From assembly GCF_023898315.1 (NCBI RefSeq), contig NC_064614.1, positions 1,054,256,432-1,054,320,431 of the forward strand: 64,000 nucleotides of DNA. The letters run 5' to 3'. The position numbers and the translations under genes were made by a program. Shown here piece by piece: positions 42,916 through 55,819 of the stretch (its first letter is position 1; each line of letters starts with the position of its first letter). The DNA comes from Schistocerca nitens. Its lineage: Eukaryota; Arthropoda; Insecta; Orthoptera; Acrididae. The notes under the pieces were generated by a model. That model was not told where the DNA came from. It ran no database searches and saw only the letters and a program-made list of their open reading frames with translations.

Positions 42916-45060
42916 AAAATTTCACCTCACATCAGGTATCTACATCATTTCGATACACATCGTAAATTAACATAATTTCTATAATGTTGGATTTGAGTGG
43001 GAGCCTCTCGTTCCAAACAACAATCAGCATCTATACCTCAATGGGAAGGGCCATCAATTACTCTTTCTGTACACCTTACATATACTGCAACTTTCACTAC
43101 AACAACAGACTTTCCTTCTCTCTCAGCATCTGCATTAGGGTCTTTGAACACCTTCTACTCTCTTCCTAAAAAAAACAGACGCGGGTTTTACTCTCATCAC
43201 CTGGCTCATACAAAACTCCAAAATCTCAATAATGCAACTCTCACGATCATATTCTATAACAGGTCTCAAAGATTACCAACTTACTAGTCATTGTTTCTTA
43301 CATCTATACACTCCAACCACACCTATGTTCATTTACCTCTAAGAACTCTTGGGACTTATTCTCAGTTCCAATCTCTCTTTTACACACTGTACCCGCATTG
43401 CCTTTATCAACACATCATCACTCACTCTACTCTTGGATATACTACTTTCAGTCAGACTTCCCTCTTTTCACAGGGCACCTACGATTAACTCGCAAACAAA
43501 TATATTAAATCATCCACATTTCTGCTCAACTCAGGTCTCCTCCTACTCTTCCATACACAGTGTGTCAACTGCACCAATACCTACTCCATCATTTACATTC
43601 TTATCTTCAACATGCTACCAACTCACGCAAGGGACATCCAAGGACCAAGAATTGACTGGGCAATGGGAATCTCCACCTCATACATTTTAAACTCCATTCT
43701 CACAAAATACTCTCTTTTCAGTGTTTTCAGCTCATACACATCACCAACATTCCAAATATTTTGAGAATAAACCTATAAAACCTTATCAACTATCCTAATT
43801 TTTAGGGGATCAATCTACAGGGGGAAAAAATTTCTTTCATAACAATCGAACATACATCCATTTTTTCTCTTTTTTCCTTTCTATACTCGCTCTAAATTCT
43901 CTCATCCTTGCTACCTCATCCAAAGTGAGTTATTATTTGATTGGTCTTCTATTCGTACATCTGTCTACCAACTTCAAAGGATATTTTACTCTCTGGGACA
44001 ATACATATTCACCTCTATGGATTATCATTTCGTCAAGTCACACACACTACTAAATCAGCGTATCACTAACTGTCCAAACTCAAATCTTGTAGGCAAGCCA
44101 TACAGGGGCAACATAGTTCACAAACCATTCACCACCAAACTCTATTTTGTCAGCAATTAGCCTTCACTGAATCACACCTCTTCACTACCACACCTCGTTC
44201 CTAACTTTTTTACATTTTCTCTGGGGTACTGTTTTATTTCCTCATATAAACATTAACCACTACACTGACACAACCTTCTTTTATCTTCTCTGCACCATTC
44301 TTCAACCTTGTATTATACCACCTTTTCAAAATTTAACGTCAACTTCACCTCACTCAGGTTATTAACTCTACTTCAAACCATACACCATCGGTTACTCCAT
44401 TCTTTCGAAAACCAGAACATCACTACTTCATTACCTTCATCATTTCTAATTGTCACATTACTCCAATTTCATAAACCTCCACATCACGCACATACCAACT
44501 ACTTCGTACACACTCTCTCATACTTTAGATGTCTCCACTATAGCATTTCCTCTCGTATTCTAAATATTAAGGGACTGTACTTCCTACACCTTTCTACCTC
44601 CATAACACATCTCAAAGGGTAAATTCTTTTACACTAAGCCACAACAAACAAAATAACCAGACACAATATAAACCTTCTTTACAATCTTATCAATAACCAA
44701 GGGTCGCTCAAGTCTCTTTATTTACTAGTCTTCACTGTATTTCACTTCACAATAGCTAATAACCTCTCCACAATTGGTCTCTTTGTAACTTCTACAAATT
44801 TTAGTACTAACACAATCACACTCCAGAAAGCCACTCTCCATTACCAACATCAAGTTTCACCTTCATCATCTACATTTTCAATATTTCCTGTTCTCAACAT
44901 CAGTACAACTCATTTGCCTAATAGGGGTACCAATAAAACTTCTTATCCCGTCACACATAAATACTTCCTCACTATCATTATTCTCTACCACACAAACTGA
45001 AATAACTAATTCTATTGCTTGGGAATGGGCCACGTCCTCACACACACACACCTCCATCCT
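42916..45060 (+). repeat. Satellite monomer U21 (type B)
   Basis: 2,145 bp. The 5' part resembles U22 (cctaaaaaaaacag near 43165, caaagattacc near 43267, acttactag near 43278). The middle resembles U19 (attgactggg, cagggggaaaaaat). It shares cagcgtatc near 44057 with U1. Private changes are ccttttcaaaa near 44322, aacgtcaac near 44336 and gttattaac near 44359. Confidence 0.94.
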
Positions 45061-47227
45061 AAAATTTCACCTCACATCAGGTATCTACATCATTTCGATA
45101 CACATCGTAAATTAACATAATTTCTATAATGTTGGATTTGAGTGGGAGCCTCTCGTTCCAAACAACAATCAGCATCTATACCTCAATGGGAAGGGCCATC
45201 AATTACTCTTTCTGTACACCTTACATATACTGCAACTTTCACTACAACAACAGACTTTCCTTCTCTCTCAGCATCTGCATTAGGGTCTTTGAACACCTTC
45301 TACTCTCTTCCTAAAAAAAACAGTCGCGGGTTTTACTCTCATCACCTGGCTCATACAAAACTCCAAAATCTCAATAATGCAACTCTCACGATCATATTCT
45401 ATAAGAGGTCTCAAAGATTACCAACTTACTAGTCATTGTTTCTTACATCTATACACTCCAACCACACCTATGTTCATTTACCTCTAAGAACTCTTGGGAC
45501 TTATTCTCAGTTCCAATCTCTCTTTTACACACTGTACCCGCATTGCCTTTATCAACACATCATCACTCACTCTACTCTTGGATATACTACCTTCAGTCAG
45601 ACTTCCCTCTTTTCACAGGGCACCTACGATTAACTCGCAAACAAATATATTAAATCATCCACATTTCTGCTCAACTCAGGTCTCCTCCTACTCTTCCATA
45701 CACAGCGTGTCAACTGCACCAATACCTACTCCATCATTTACATTCTTATCTCCAACATGCTACCAAATCACACAAGGGACATCCAAGGACCAAGAATTGC
45801 CTGGGCAATGGGAATCTCCACCTCATACATTTTAAACTCCATTCTCACAAACTACTCTCTTTTCAGTGTTTTCAGCTCATACACATCACCAACATTCCAA
45901 ATATTTTGAGAATAAACCTATAAAACCTTATCAACTAGCCTAATTTTTAGCGGATCAATCTACATGTGGAACAAAATTTCTTTCATAACAATCGAACAAA
46001 CATCCATTTTTTCTCTTTTTTCCTTTCTATACTCGCTCTTAATTCTCTCATCCTCGCTACCTCATCCAAAGTGAGTTATTATTTGATTGGTCTTCTATTC
46101 GTACATCTGTCTACCAACTTCAAAGGATATTTTACTCTCTGGGACAATACATATTCACCTCTATGGATTATCATTCACCTCTATGGATTATCATTTCGTC
46201 AAGTCACACACACTACTAATTCACCGTATCACTAACTGTCCAAACTCAAATCTTGTAGGCAAGCCATACAGGGGCAACATAGTTCACAAACCATTCACCA
46301 CCAAACTCTACTTTGTCTGCAATTAGCCTACACTGAATCACACCTCTTCACTACCACACCTCGTTCCTAACTTTTTTACATTTTCTCTGGGGTACTGTTT
46401 TATTTCCTCATATAAACATTAACCACTACACTGACACAACCTTCTTTTATCTTCTCTGCACCATTCTTCAACCTTGTATTATACCACCTTTACAAAATTT
46501 TCACATCAACTTCACCTCACTCAGGTTTTTAACTCTACTTCAAACCATACACCATCGGTTACTCCATTCTTTCGAAAACCAGAACATCACTACTTCATTA
46601 CCTTCATCATTTCTAATTGTCACATTACTCCAATTTCATAAACCTCCACATCACGCACATACCAACTACTTCGTACACACTCTGTCATACTTTAGATGTC
46701 TCCACTATAGCATTTCCTCTCGTATTCTAAATATTAAGGGACTGTACTTCCTACACCTTTCTACCTCCATAACACATCTCAAAGGGTAAATTCTTTTACA
46801 CTAAGCCACAACAAACAAAATAACCAGACACAATATAAACCTTCTTTACAATCTTATCAATAACCAAGGGTCGCTCAAGTCTCTTTATTTACCAGTCTTC
46901 ACTGTATTTCACTTCACAATAGCTAATAACCTCTCCACAATTGGACTCTTTGTAACTTCTACAAATTTTAATACTAACACAATCACACTCCAGAAAGCCA
47001 CTCTCCATTACCAACAACAAGTTTCACCTTCATCATCTACATTTTCAATATTTCCTGTTCTCAACATCAGTACAACTCATTTGCCTAATAGGGGTACCAA
47101 TAAAACTTCTTATTCCGTCACACATAAATACTTCCTCACTATCATTATTCTCTACCACACAAACTGAAATAACTAATTCTATTGCTTGGGAATGGGCCAC
47201 GTCCTCAGACACACACACCTCCATCCT
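45061..47227 (+). repeat. Satellite monomer U22 (20-bp tandem duplication)
   Basis: 2,167 bp, the longest copy. It contains a perfect 20-bp tandem duplication at 46153-46192 and a 1-bp gain near 46499 (aaattttcac). Together with the 2-bp-shorter CT tract these account exactly for the length. Many private changes occur: tagcggatc near 45948, gctcttaattc near 46035, ctactttgtctgc near 46308, tctgtcatac near 46681 and tattccgtc near 47111. It shares catgtggaac near 45963 with U23, U24 and U26. Confidence 0.95.
46153..46192 (+). repeat. 20-bp perfect tandem duplication inside U22
   Basis: The 20 bases at 46153-46172 are repeated exactly at 46173-46192. All other monomers have one copy at the matching place, for example 1091-1110 in U1. 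A slippage or short tandem duplication event is the simplest explanation. Confidence 0.95.
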
Positions 47228-49375
47228 AAAATTTCACCTCACATCAGGTATCTACATCATTTCGATACACATCGTAAATTAACATAATTTCTATAATGTT
47301 GGATTTGAGTGGGAGCCTCTCGTTCCAAACAACAATCAGCATCTATACCTCAATGGGAAGGGCCATCAATTACTCTTTCTGTGCACCTTACATATACTGC
47401 AACTTTCACTACAACAACAGACTTTCCTTCTCTCTCAGCATCTGCATTAGGGTCTTCGAACAACTTCTACTCTCTTCCTAATAAAAAGAGTCACGGGTTT
47501 TACTCTCATCACCTGGATCATACAAAACTCCAAAATCTCAATAACGCAACTCTCACGATCATATTCTACAACAGGTCTCAAATATTACCAACTTGCTAGT
47601 CATTGTTTCTTACATCTATACACTCCAACCACACCTATGTTCATTTACCTCTAAGAACTCTTGGGACTTATTCTCAGTTCCAATTTCTCTTTTACACACT
47701 GTACCCGCATTGCCTTTATCAACACATCATCACTCACTCTACTCTTGGATATACTACCTTCAGTCAGACTTCCCTCTTTTCACAGGGCACCTACGATTAA
47801 CTCGCAAACAAATATATTAAATCATCCACATTTCTGCTCAACTCAGGTCTCCTCCTACTCTTCCATACACAGCGTGTCAACTGCACCAATACCTACTCCA
47901 TCATTTACATTCTTATCTCCAACATGCTACCAACTCACACAAGGGACATCCAAGGACCAAGAATTGCCTGGGCAATGGGAATCTCCACCTCATACATTTT
48001 AAACTCCATTCTCACAAACTACTCTCTTTTCAGTGTTTTCAGCTCATACACATCACCAACATTCCAAATATTTTGAGAATAAACGTATAAAACCTTATCA
48101 ACTATCCTAATTTTTAGGGGATCAATCTACATGTGGAACAAAATTTCTTTCATAACAATCGAACAAACATCCATTTTTTCTCTTTTTTCCTTTCTATACT
48201 CGCTCTAAATTCTCTCATCCTCGCTACCTCATCCAAAGTGAGTTATTATTAGATTGGTCTTCTATTCGTACATCTGTCTACCAACTTCAAAGGATATTTT
48301 ACTCTCTGGGACAATACATATTCACCTCTATGGATTATCATTTCGTCAAGTCACACACACTACTAAATCACCGTATCACTAACTGTCCAAACTCAAATCT
48401 TGTAGGCAAGCCATACAGGGGCAACATAGTTCACAAACCATTCACCACCAAACTCTATTTTGTCAGCAATTAGCCTTCACTGAATCACACCTCTTCACTA
48501 CCACACCTCGTTCCTAACTTTTTTACATTTTCTCTGGGGTACTGTTTTATTTCCTCATATAAACATTAACCACTACACTGACACAACCTTCTCTTATCTT
48601 CTCTGCACCATTCTTCAACCTTGTATTATACCACCTTTACAAAATTTAACATCAACTTCACCTCACTCACGTTTTTAACTCTACTTCAAACCATACACCA
48701 TCGGTTACTCCATTCTTTCGAAAACCAGAACATCACTACTTCATTACCTTCATCATTTCTAATTGTCACATTACTCCAATTTCATAAACCTCCACATCAC
48801 GCACATACCAACTACTTCGTACACACTCTCTCATACTTTAGATGTCTCCACTATATCATTTCCTCTCGTATTCTAAATATTAAGGGACTGTACTTCCTAC
48901 ACCTTTCTACCTCCATAACACATCTCAAAGGGTAAATTCTTTTACACTAAGCCACAACAAACAAAATAACCAGACACAATATAAACCTTCTTTACAATCT
49001 TATCAATAACCAAGGGTCGCTCAAGTCTCTCTTTATTTACTAGTCTTCATTGTATTTCACTTCACAATAGCTAATAACCTCTCCACAATTGGACTCTTTA
49101 TATCTTCTACAAATTTTAATACTAACACAATCACACTCCAGAAAGCCACTCTCCATTACCAACATCAAGTTTCACCTTCATCATCTACATTTTCAATATT
49201 TCCTGTTCTCAACATCAGTACAACTCATTTGCCTAATAGGAGTACCAATAAAACTTCTTATCCCGTCACACATAAATACTTCCTCACTATCATTATTCTC
49301 TACCACACAAACTGAAATAACTAATTCTATTGCTTGGGAATGGGCCACGTCCTCAGACACACACACCTCCATCCT
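47228..49375 (+). repeat. Satellite monomer U23 (first type C copy)
   Basis: 2,148 bp. It is the first copy with the long CT tract combined with tttcataaacc/gatgtctcc and ctctttatatc near 49092, the type C combination. It shares aacgtataaaac near 48082, attagattgg near 48248 and ggagtacc near 49239 with U24 and U26, and gaacaacttc near 47457 with U25 and U27. It shares aaactactctc near 48015 with U22, so it links the B and C domains. Confidence 0.95.
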
Positions 49376-51523
49376 AAAATTTCACCTCACATCAGGTATC
49401 TACATCATTTCGATACACATCGTAAATTAACATAATTTCTATAATGTTGGATTTGAGTGGGAGCCTCTCGTTCCAAACAACAATCAGCATCTATACCTCA
49501 ATGGAAAGGGCCATCAATTACACTTTCTGTACACCTTACATATACTGCAACTTTCACTACAACAACAGACTTTCCTTCTCTCTCAGCATCTGCATTAGGG
49601 TCTTCGAACACCTTCTACTCTCTTCCTAATAAAAACAGTCACGGGTTTTACTCTCATCACCTGGCTCATACAAAACTCCAAAATCTCAATAATGCAACTC
49701 TCACGATCATATTCTATAACAGGTCTCAAATATTATCAACTTGATAGTCATTGTTTCTTACATCTATACACTCCAACCACACCTATGTTCATTTACCTCT
49801 AAGAACTCTTGGGACTTATTCTCAGTTCCAATCTCTCTTTTACACACTGTACCCGCATTGCCTTTATCAACACATCATCACTCACTCTACTCTTGGATAT
49901 ACTACCTTCAGTCAGACTTCCCTCTTTTCACAGGGCACCTACGATTAACTCGCAAACAAATATATTAAATCATCCACATTTCTGCTCAACTCAGGTCTCC
50001 TCCTACTCTTCCATACACAGCGTGTCAACTGCACCAATACCTACTCCATCATTTACATTCTTATCTCCAACATGCTACCAACTCACACAAGGGACATCCA
50101 AGGACCAAGAATTGCCTGGGCAATGGGAATCTCCACCTCATACATTTTAAACTCCATTCTCACAAAATACTCTCTTTTCAGTGTTTTCAGCTCATACACA
50201 TCACCAACATTCCAAATATTTTGAGAATAAACGTATAAAACCTTATCAACTATCCTAATTTTTAGGGGATCAATCTACATGTGGAACAAAATTTCTTTCA
50301 TAACAATCGAACAAACATCCATTTTTTCTCTTTTTTCCTTTCTATACTCGCTCTAAATTCTCTCATCCTCGCTACCTCATCCAAAGTGAGTTATTATTAG
50401 ATTGGTCTTCTATTCGTACATCTGTCTACCAACTTCAAAGGATATTTTACTCTCTGGGACAATACATATTCACCTCTATGGATTATCATTTCGTCAAGTC
50501 ACACACACTACTAATTCACCGTATCACTAACTGTCCAAACTCAAATCTTGTAGGCAAGCCATACAGGGGCAACATAGTTCACAAACCATTCACCACCAAA
50601 CTCTATTTTGTCAGCAATTAGCCTTCACTGAATCACACCTCTTCACTACCACACCTCGTTCCTAACTTTTTTACATTTTCTCTGGGGTACTGTTTTATTT
50701 CCTCATATAAACTTTAACCACTACACTGACACAACCTTCTCTTATCTTCTCTGCACCATTCTTCAACCTTGTATTATACCACCTTTACAAAATTTAACAT
50801 CAACTTCACCTCACTCACGTTTTTAACTCTACTTCAAACCATACACCATCCGTTACTCCATTCTTTCGAAAACCAGAACATCACTACTTCATTACCTTCA
50901 TCATTTCTAATTGTCACATTACTCCAATTTCATAAACCTCCACATCACGCACATACCAACTACTTCGTACACACTCTCTCATACTTTAGATGTCTCCACT
51001 ATATCATTTCCTCTCGTATTCTAAATATTAAGGGACTGTACTTCCTACACCTTTCTACCTCCATAACACATCTCAAAGGGTAAATTCCTTTACACTAAGC
51101 CACAACAAACAAAATAACCAGACACAATATAAACCTTCTTTACAATCTTATCAATAACCAAGGGTCGCTCAAGTCTCTCTTTATTTACTAGTCTTCATTG
51201 TATTTCACTTCACAATAGCTAATAACCTCTCCACAATTGGACTCTTTATATCTTCTACAAATTTTAATACTAACACAATCACACTCCAGAAAGCCACTCT
51301 CCATTACCAACATCAAGTTTCACCTTCATCATCTACATTTTCAATATTTCCTGTTCTCAACATCAGTACAACTCATTTGCCTAATAGGAGTACCAATAAA
51401 ACTTCTTATCCCGTCACACATAAATACTTCCTCACTATCATTATTCTCTACCACACAAACTGAAATAACTAATTCTATTGCTTGGGAATGGGCCACGTCC
51501 TCACACACACACACCTCCATCCT
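49376..51523 (+). repeat. Satellite monomer U24 (C, dimer position 1)
   Basis: 2,148 bp. Markers shared with U26 are tatcaacttgatag near 49734, aacgtataaaac near 50230, catgtggaac near 50278, attagattgg near 50396, caccatccgttac near 50845, aattcctttac near 51083 and ggagtacc near 51388. The 5' changes atggaaagg and ttacactttc (near 49501) are shared with U28. Private aaactttaacc lies near 50709. Confidence 0.95.
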
Positions 51524-53672
51524 AAAATTTCACCTCACATCAGGTATCTACATCATTTCGATACACATCGTAAATTAACATAATTTCTATAATGTTGGAT
51601 TTGAGTGGGAGCCTCTCGTTCCAAACAACAATCAGCATCTATACCTCAATGGGAAGGGCCATCAATTACTCTTTCTGTACACCTTACATATACTGCAACT
51701 TTCACTACAACAACAGACTTTCCTTCTCTCTCAGCATCTGCATTAGGGTCTTCGAACAACTTCTACTCTCTTCCTAATAAAAACAGTCACGGGTTTTACT
51801 CTCATCACCTGGCTCATACAAAACTCCAAAATCTCAATAATGCAACTCTCACGATCATATTCTACAACAGGTCTCAAATATTACCAACTTGCTAGTCATT
51901 GTTTCTTACATCTATACACTCCAAACACACCTATGTTCATTTACCTCTAAGAACTCTTGGGACTCATTCTCAGTTCCAATCTCTCTTTTACACACTGTAC
52001 CCGCATTGCCTTTATCAACACATCATCACTCACTCTACTCTTGGATATACTACCTTCAGTCAGACTCCCCTCTTTTCACAGGGCACCTACGATTAACTCG
52101 CAAACAAATATATTAAATCATCCACATTTCTGCTCAACTCAGGTCTCCTCCTACTCTTCCATACACAGCGTGTCAACTGCACCAATACCTACTCCATCAT
52201 TTACATTCTTATCTCCCAACATGCTACCAACTCACACAAGGGACATCCAAGGACCAAGAATTGCCTGGGCAATGGGAATCTCCACCTCATACATTATAAA
52301 CTCCATTCTCACAAAATACTCTCTTTTCAGTGTTTTCAGCTCATACACATCACCAACATTCCAAATATTTTGAGAATAAACCTATAAAACCTTATCAACT
52401 ATCCTAATTTTTAGGGGATCAATCTACATGGGGAACAAAATTTCTTTCATAACAATCGAACAAACATCCATTTTTTCTCTTTTTTCCTTTCTATACTCGC
52501 TCTAAATTCTCTCATCCTCACTACCTCATCCAAAGTGAGTTATTATTTGATTGGTCTTCTATTCGTACATCTGTCTACCAACTTCAAAGGATATTTTACT
52601 CTCTGGGACAATACATATTCACCTCTATGGATTATCATTTCGTCATGTCACACACACTACTAATTCACCGTATCACTAACTGTCCAAACTCAAATCTTGT
52701 AGGCAAGCCATACAGGGGCAACATAGTTCACAAACCATTCACCACCAAACTCTATTTTGTCAGCAATTAGCCTTCACTGAATCACACCTCTTCGCTACCA
52801 CACCTCGTTCCTAACTTTTTTACATTTTCTCTGGGGTACTGTTTTATTTCCTCATATAAACATTAACCACTACACTGACACAACCTTCTTTTATCTTCTC
52901 TGCACCATTCTTCAACCTTGTATTATACCACCTTTACAAAATTTAACATCAACTTCACCTCACTCAGGTTTTTAACTCTACTTCAAACCATACACCATCG
53001 GTTACACCATTCTTTCGAAAACCAGAACATCACTACTTCATTACCTTCATCATTTCTAATTGTCACATTACTCCAATTTCATAAACCTCCACGTCACGCA
53101 CATACCAACTACTTCGTACACACTCTCTCATACTTTAGATGTCTCCACTATATCATTTCCTCTCGTATTCTAAATATTAAGGGACTGTACTTCCTACACC
53201 TTTCTACCTCCATAACACATCTCAAAGGGTAAATTCTTTTACACTAAGCCACAACAAACAAAATAACCAGACACAATATAAACCTTCTTTACAATCTTAT
53301 CAATAACCAAGGGTCGCTCAAGTCTCTCTTTATTTACTAGTCTTCACTGTATTTCACTTCACAATAGCTAATAACCTCTCCACAATTGGACTCTTTATAT
53401 CTTCTACAAATTTTAATACTAACACAATCACACTCCAGAAAGCCACTCTCCATTACCAACATCAAGTTTCACCTTCATCATCTACATTTTCAATATTTCC
53501 TGTTCTCAACATCAGTACAACTCATTTGCCTAATAGGGGTACCAATAAAACTTCTTATCCCGTCACACATAAATACTTCCTCACTATCATTATTCTCTAC
53601 CTCACAAACTGAAATAACTAATTCTATTGCTTGGGAATGGGCCACGTCCTCACACACACACACTTCCATCCT
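51524..53672 (+). repeat. Satellite monomer U25 (C, dimer position 2)
   Basis: 2,149 bp. Markers shared with U27 are ccaaacacacc near 51922, gactcccctc near 52064, ctcccaacatg near 52213 (1-bp gain), cattataaac near 52293, cctcactacc near 52516, cgtcatgtc near 52642, ttcgctacc near 52791, ttacaccattc near 53002, ccacgtcac near 53089 and ctacctcac near 53597. Private cacttccatc lies near 53661. Confidence 0.95.
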
Positions 53673-55819
53673 AAAATTTCACCTCACATCAGATATCTAC
53701 ATCATTTCGATACACATCGAAATTAACATAATTTCTATAATGTTGGATTTGAGTGGGAGCCTCTCGTTCCAAACAACAATCAGCATCTATACCTCAATGG
53801 GAAGGGCCATCAATTACTCTTTCTGTACACCTTACATATACTGCAACTTTCACTACAACAACAGACTTTCCTTCTCTCTCAGCATCTGCATTAGGGTCTT
53901 CGAACACCTTCTACTCTCTTCCTAATAAAAACAGTCACGGGTTTTACTCTCATCACCTGGCTCATACAAAACTCCAAAATCTCAATAATGCAACTCTCAC
54001 GATCATATTCTATAACAGGTCTCAAATATTATCAACTTGATAGTCATTGTTTCTTACATCTATACACTCCAACCACACCTATGTTCATTTACCTCTAAGA
54101 ACTCTTGGGACTTATTCTCAGTTCCAATCTCTCTTTTACACACTGTACCCGCATTGCCTTTATCAACACATCATCACTCACTCTACTCTTGGATATACTA
54201 CCTTCAGTCAGACTTCCCTCTTTTCACAGGGCACCTACGATTAACTCGCAAACAAATATATTAAATCATCCACATTTCTGCTCAACTCAGGTCTCCTCCT
54301 ACTCTTCCATACACAGCGTGTCAACTGCACCAATACCTACTCCATCATTTACATTCTTATCTCCAACATGCTACCAACTCACACAAGGGACATCCAAGGA
54401 CCAAGAATTGCCTGGGCAATGGGAATCTCCACCTCATACATTTTAAACTCCATTCTCACAAAATACTCTCTTTTCAGTGTTTTCAGCTCATACACATCAC
54501 CAACATTCCAAATATTTTGAGAATAAACGTATAAAACCTTATCAACTATCCTAATTTTTAGGGGATCAATCTACATGTGGAACAAAATTTCTTTCATAAC
54601 AATCGAACAAACATCCATTTTTTCTCTTTTTTCCTTTCTATACTCGCTCTAAATTCTCTCATCCTCGCTACCTCATCCAAAGTGAGTTATTATTAGATTG
54701 GTCTTCTATTCGTACATCTGTCTACCAACTTCAAAGGATATTTTACTCTCTGGGACAATACATATTCACCTCTATGGATTATCATTTCGTCAAGTCACAC
54801 ACACTACTAATTCACCGTATCACTAACTGTCCAAACTCAAATCTTGTAGGCAAGCCATACAGGGGCAACATAGTTCACAAACCATTCACCACCAAACTCT
54901 ATTTTGTCAGCAATTAGCCTTCACTGAATCACACCTCTTCACTACCACACCTCGTTCCTAACTTTTTTACATTTTCTCTGGGGTACTGTTTTATTTCCTC
55001 ATATAAACATTAACCACTACACTGACACAACCTTCTCTTATCTTCTCTGCACCATTCTTCAACCTTGTATTATACCACCTTTACAAAATTTAACATCAAC
55101 TTCACCTCACTCACGTTTTTAACTCTACTTCAAACCATACACCATCCGTTACTCCATTCTTTCGAAAACCAGAACATCACTACTTCATTACCTTCATCAT
55201 TTCTAATTGTCACATTACTCCAATTTCATAAACCTCCACATCACGCACATACCAACTACTTCGTACACACTCTCTCATACTTTAGATGTCTCCACTATAT
55301 CATTTCCTCTCGTATTCTAAATATTAAGGGACTGTACTTCCTACACCTTTCTACCTCCATAACACATCTCAAAGGGTAAATTCCTTTACACTAAGCCACA
55401 ACAAACAAAATAACCAGACACAATATAAACCTTCTTTACAATCTTATCAATAACCAAGGGTCGCTCAAGTCTCTCTTTATTTACTAGTCTTCATTGTATT
55501 TCACTTCACAATAGCTAATAACCTCTCCACAATTGGACTCTTTATATCTTCTACAAATTTTAATACTAACACAATCACACTCCAGAAAGCCACTCTCCAT
55601 TACCAACATCAAGTTTCACCTTCATCATCTACATTTTCAATATTTCCTGTTCTCAACATCAGTACAACTCATTTGCCTAATAGGAGTACCAATAAAACTT
55701 CTTATCCCGTCACACATAAATACTTCCTCACTATCATTATTCTCTACCACACAAACTGAAATAACTAATTCTATTGCTTGGGAATGGGCCACGTCCTCAC
55801 ACACACACACCTCCATCCT
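53673..55819 (+). repeat. Satellite monomer U26 (C, dimer position 1)
   Basis: 2,147 bp. From about 54000 onward it is nearly identical to U24. The first 60 bp are private: gatatctac near 53692 and a 1-bp loss (catcgaaatt) near 53717. That loss shifts frame past the usual stop and fuses two open stretches into a 179-codon frame, 53386-53925, starting at TTG. Confidence 0.95.

Larger units (their letters stand above)
49376..53672 (+). repeat. Two-monomer higher-order repeat, copy 1 (U24+U25)
   Basis: A 4,297-bp dimer. The two monomers are told apart by more than fifteen fixed differences, while each matches its counterpart one dimer later almost perfectly. This is the signature of amplification of a dimer rather than of single monomers. 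Confidence 0.85.

Noticed and set aside
49089-49430. A 113-codon frame in type C monomers (also 51237, 55533, 57682, 61979)
   Set aside because: It exists only because ctctttgtaac became ctctttatatc, removing a stop. TTG start, no recognisable protein.
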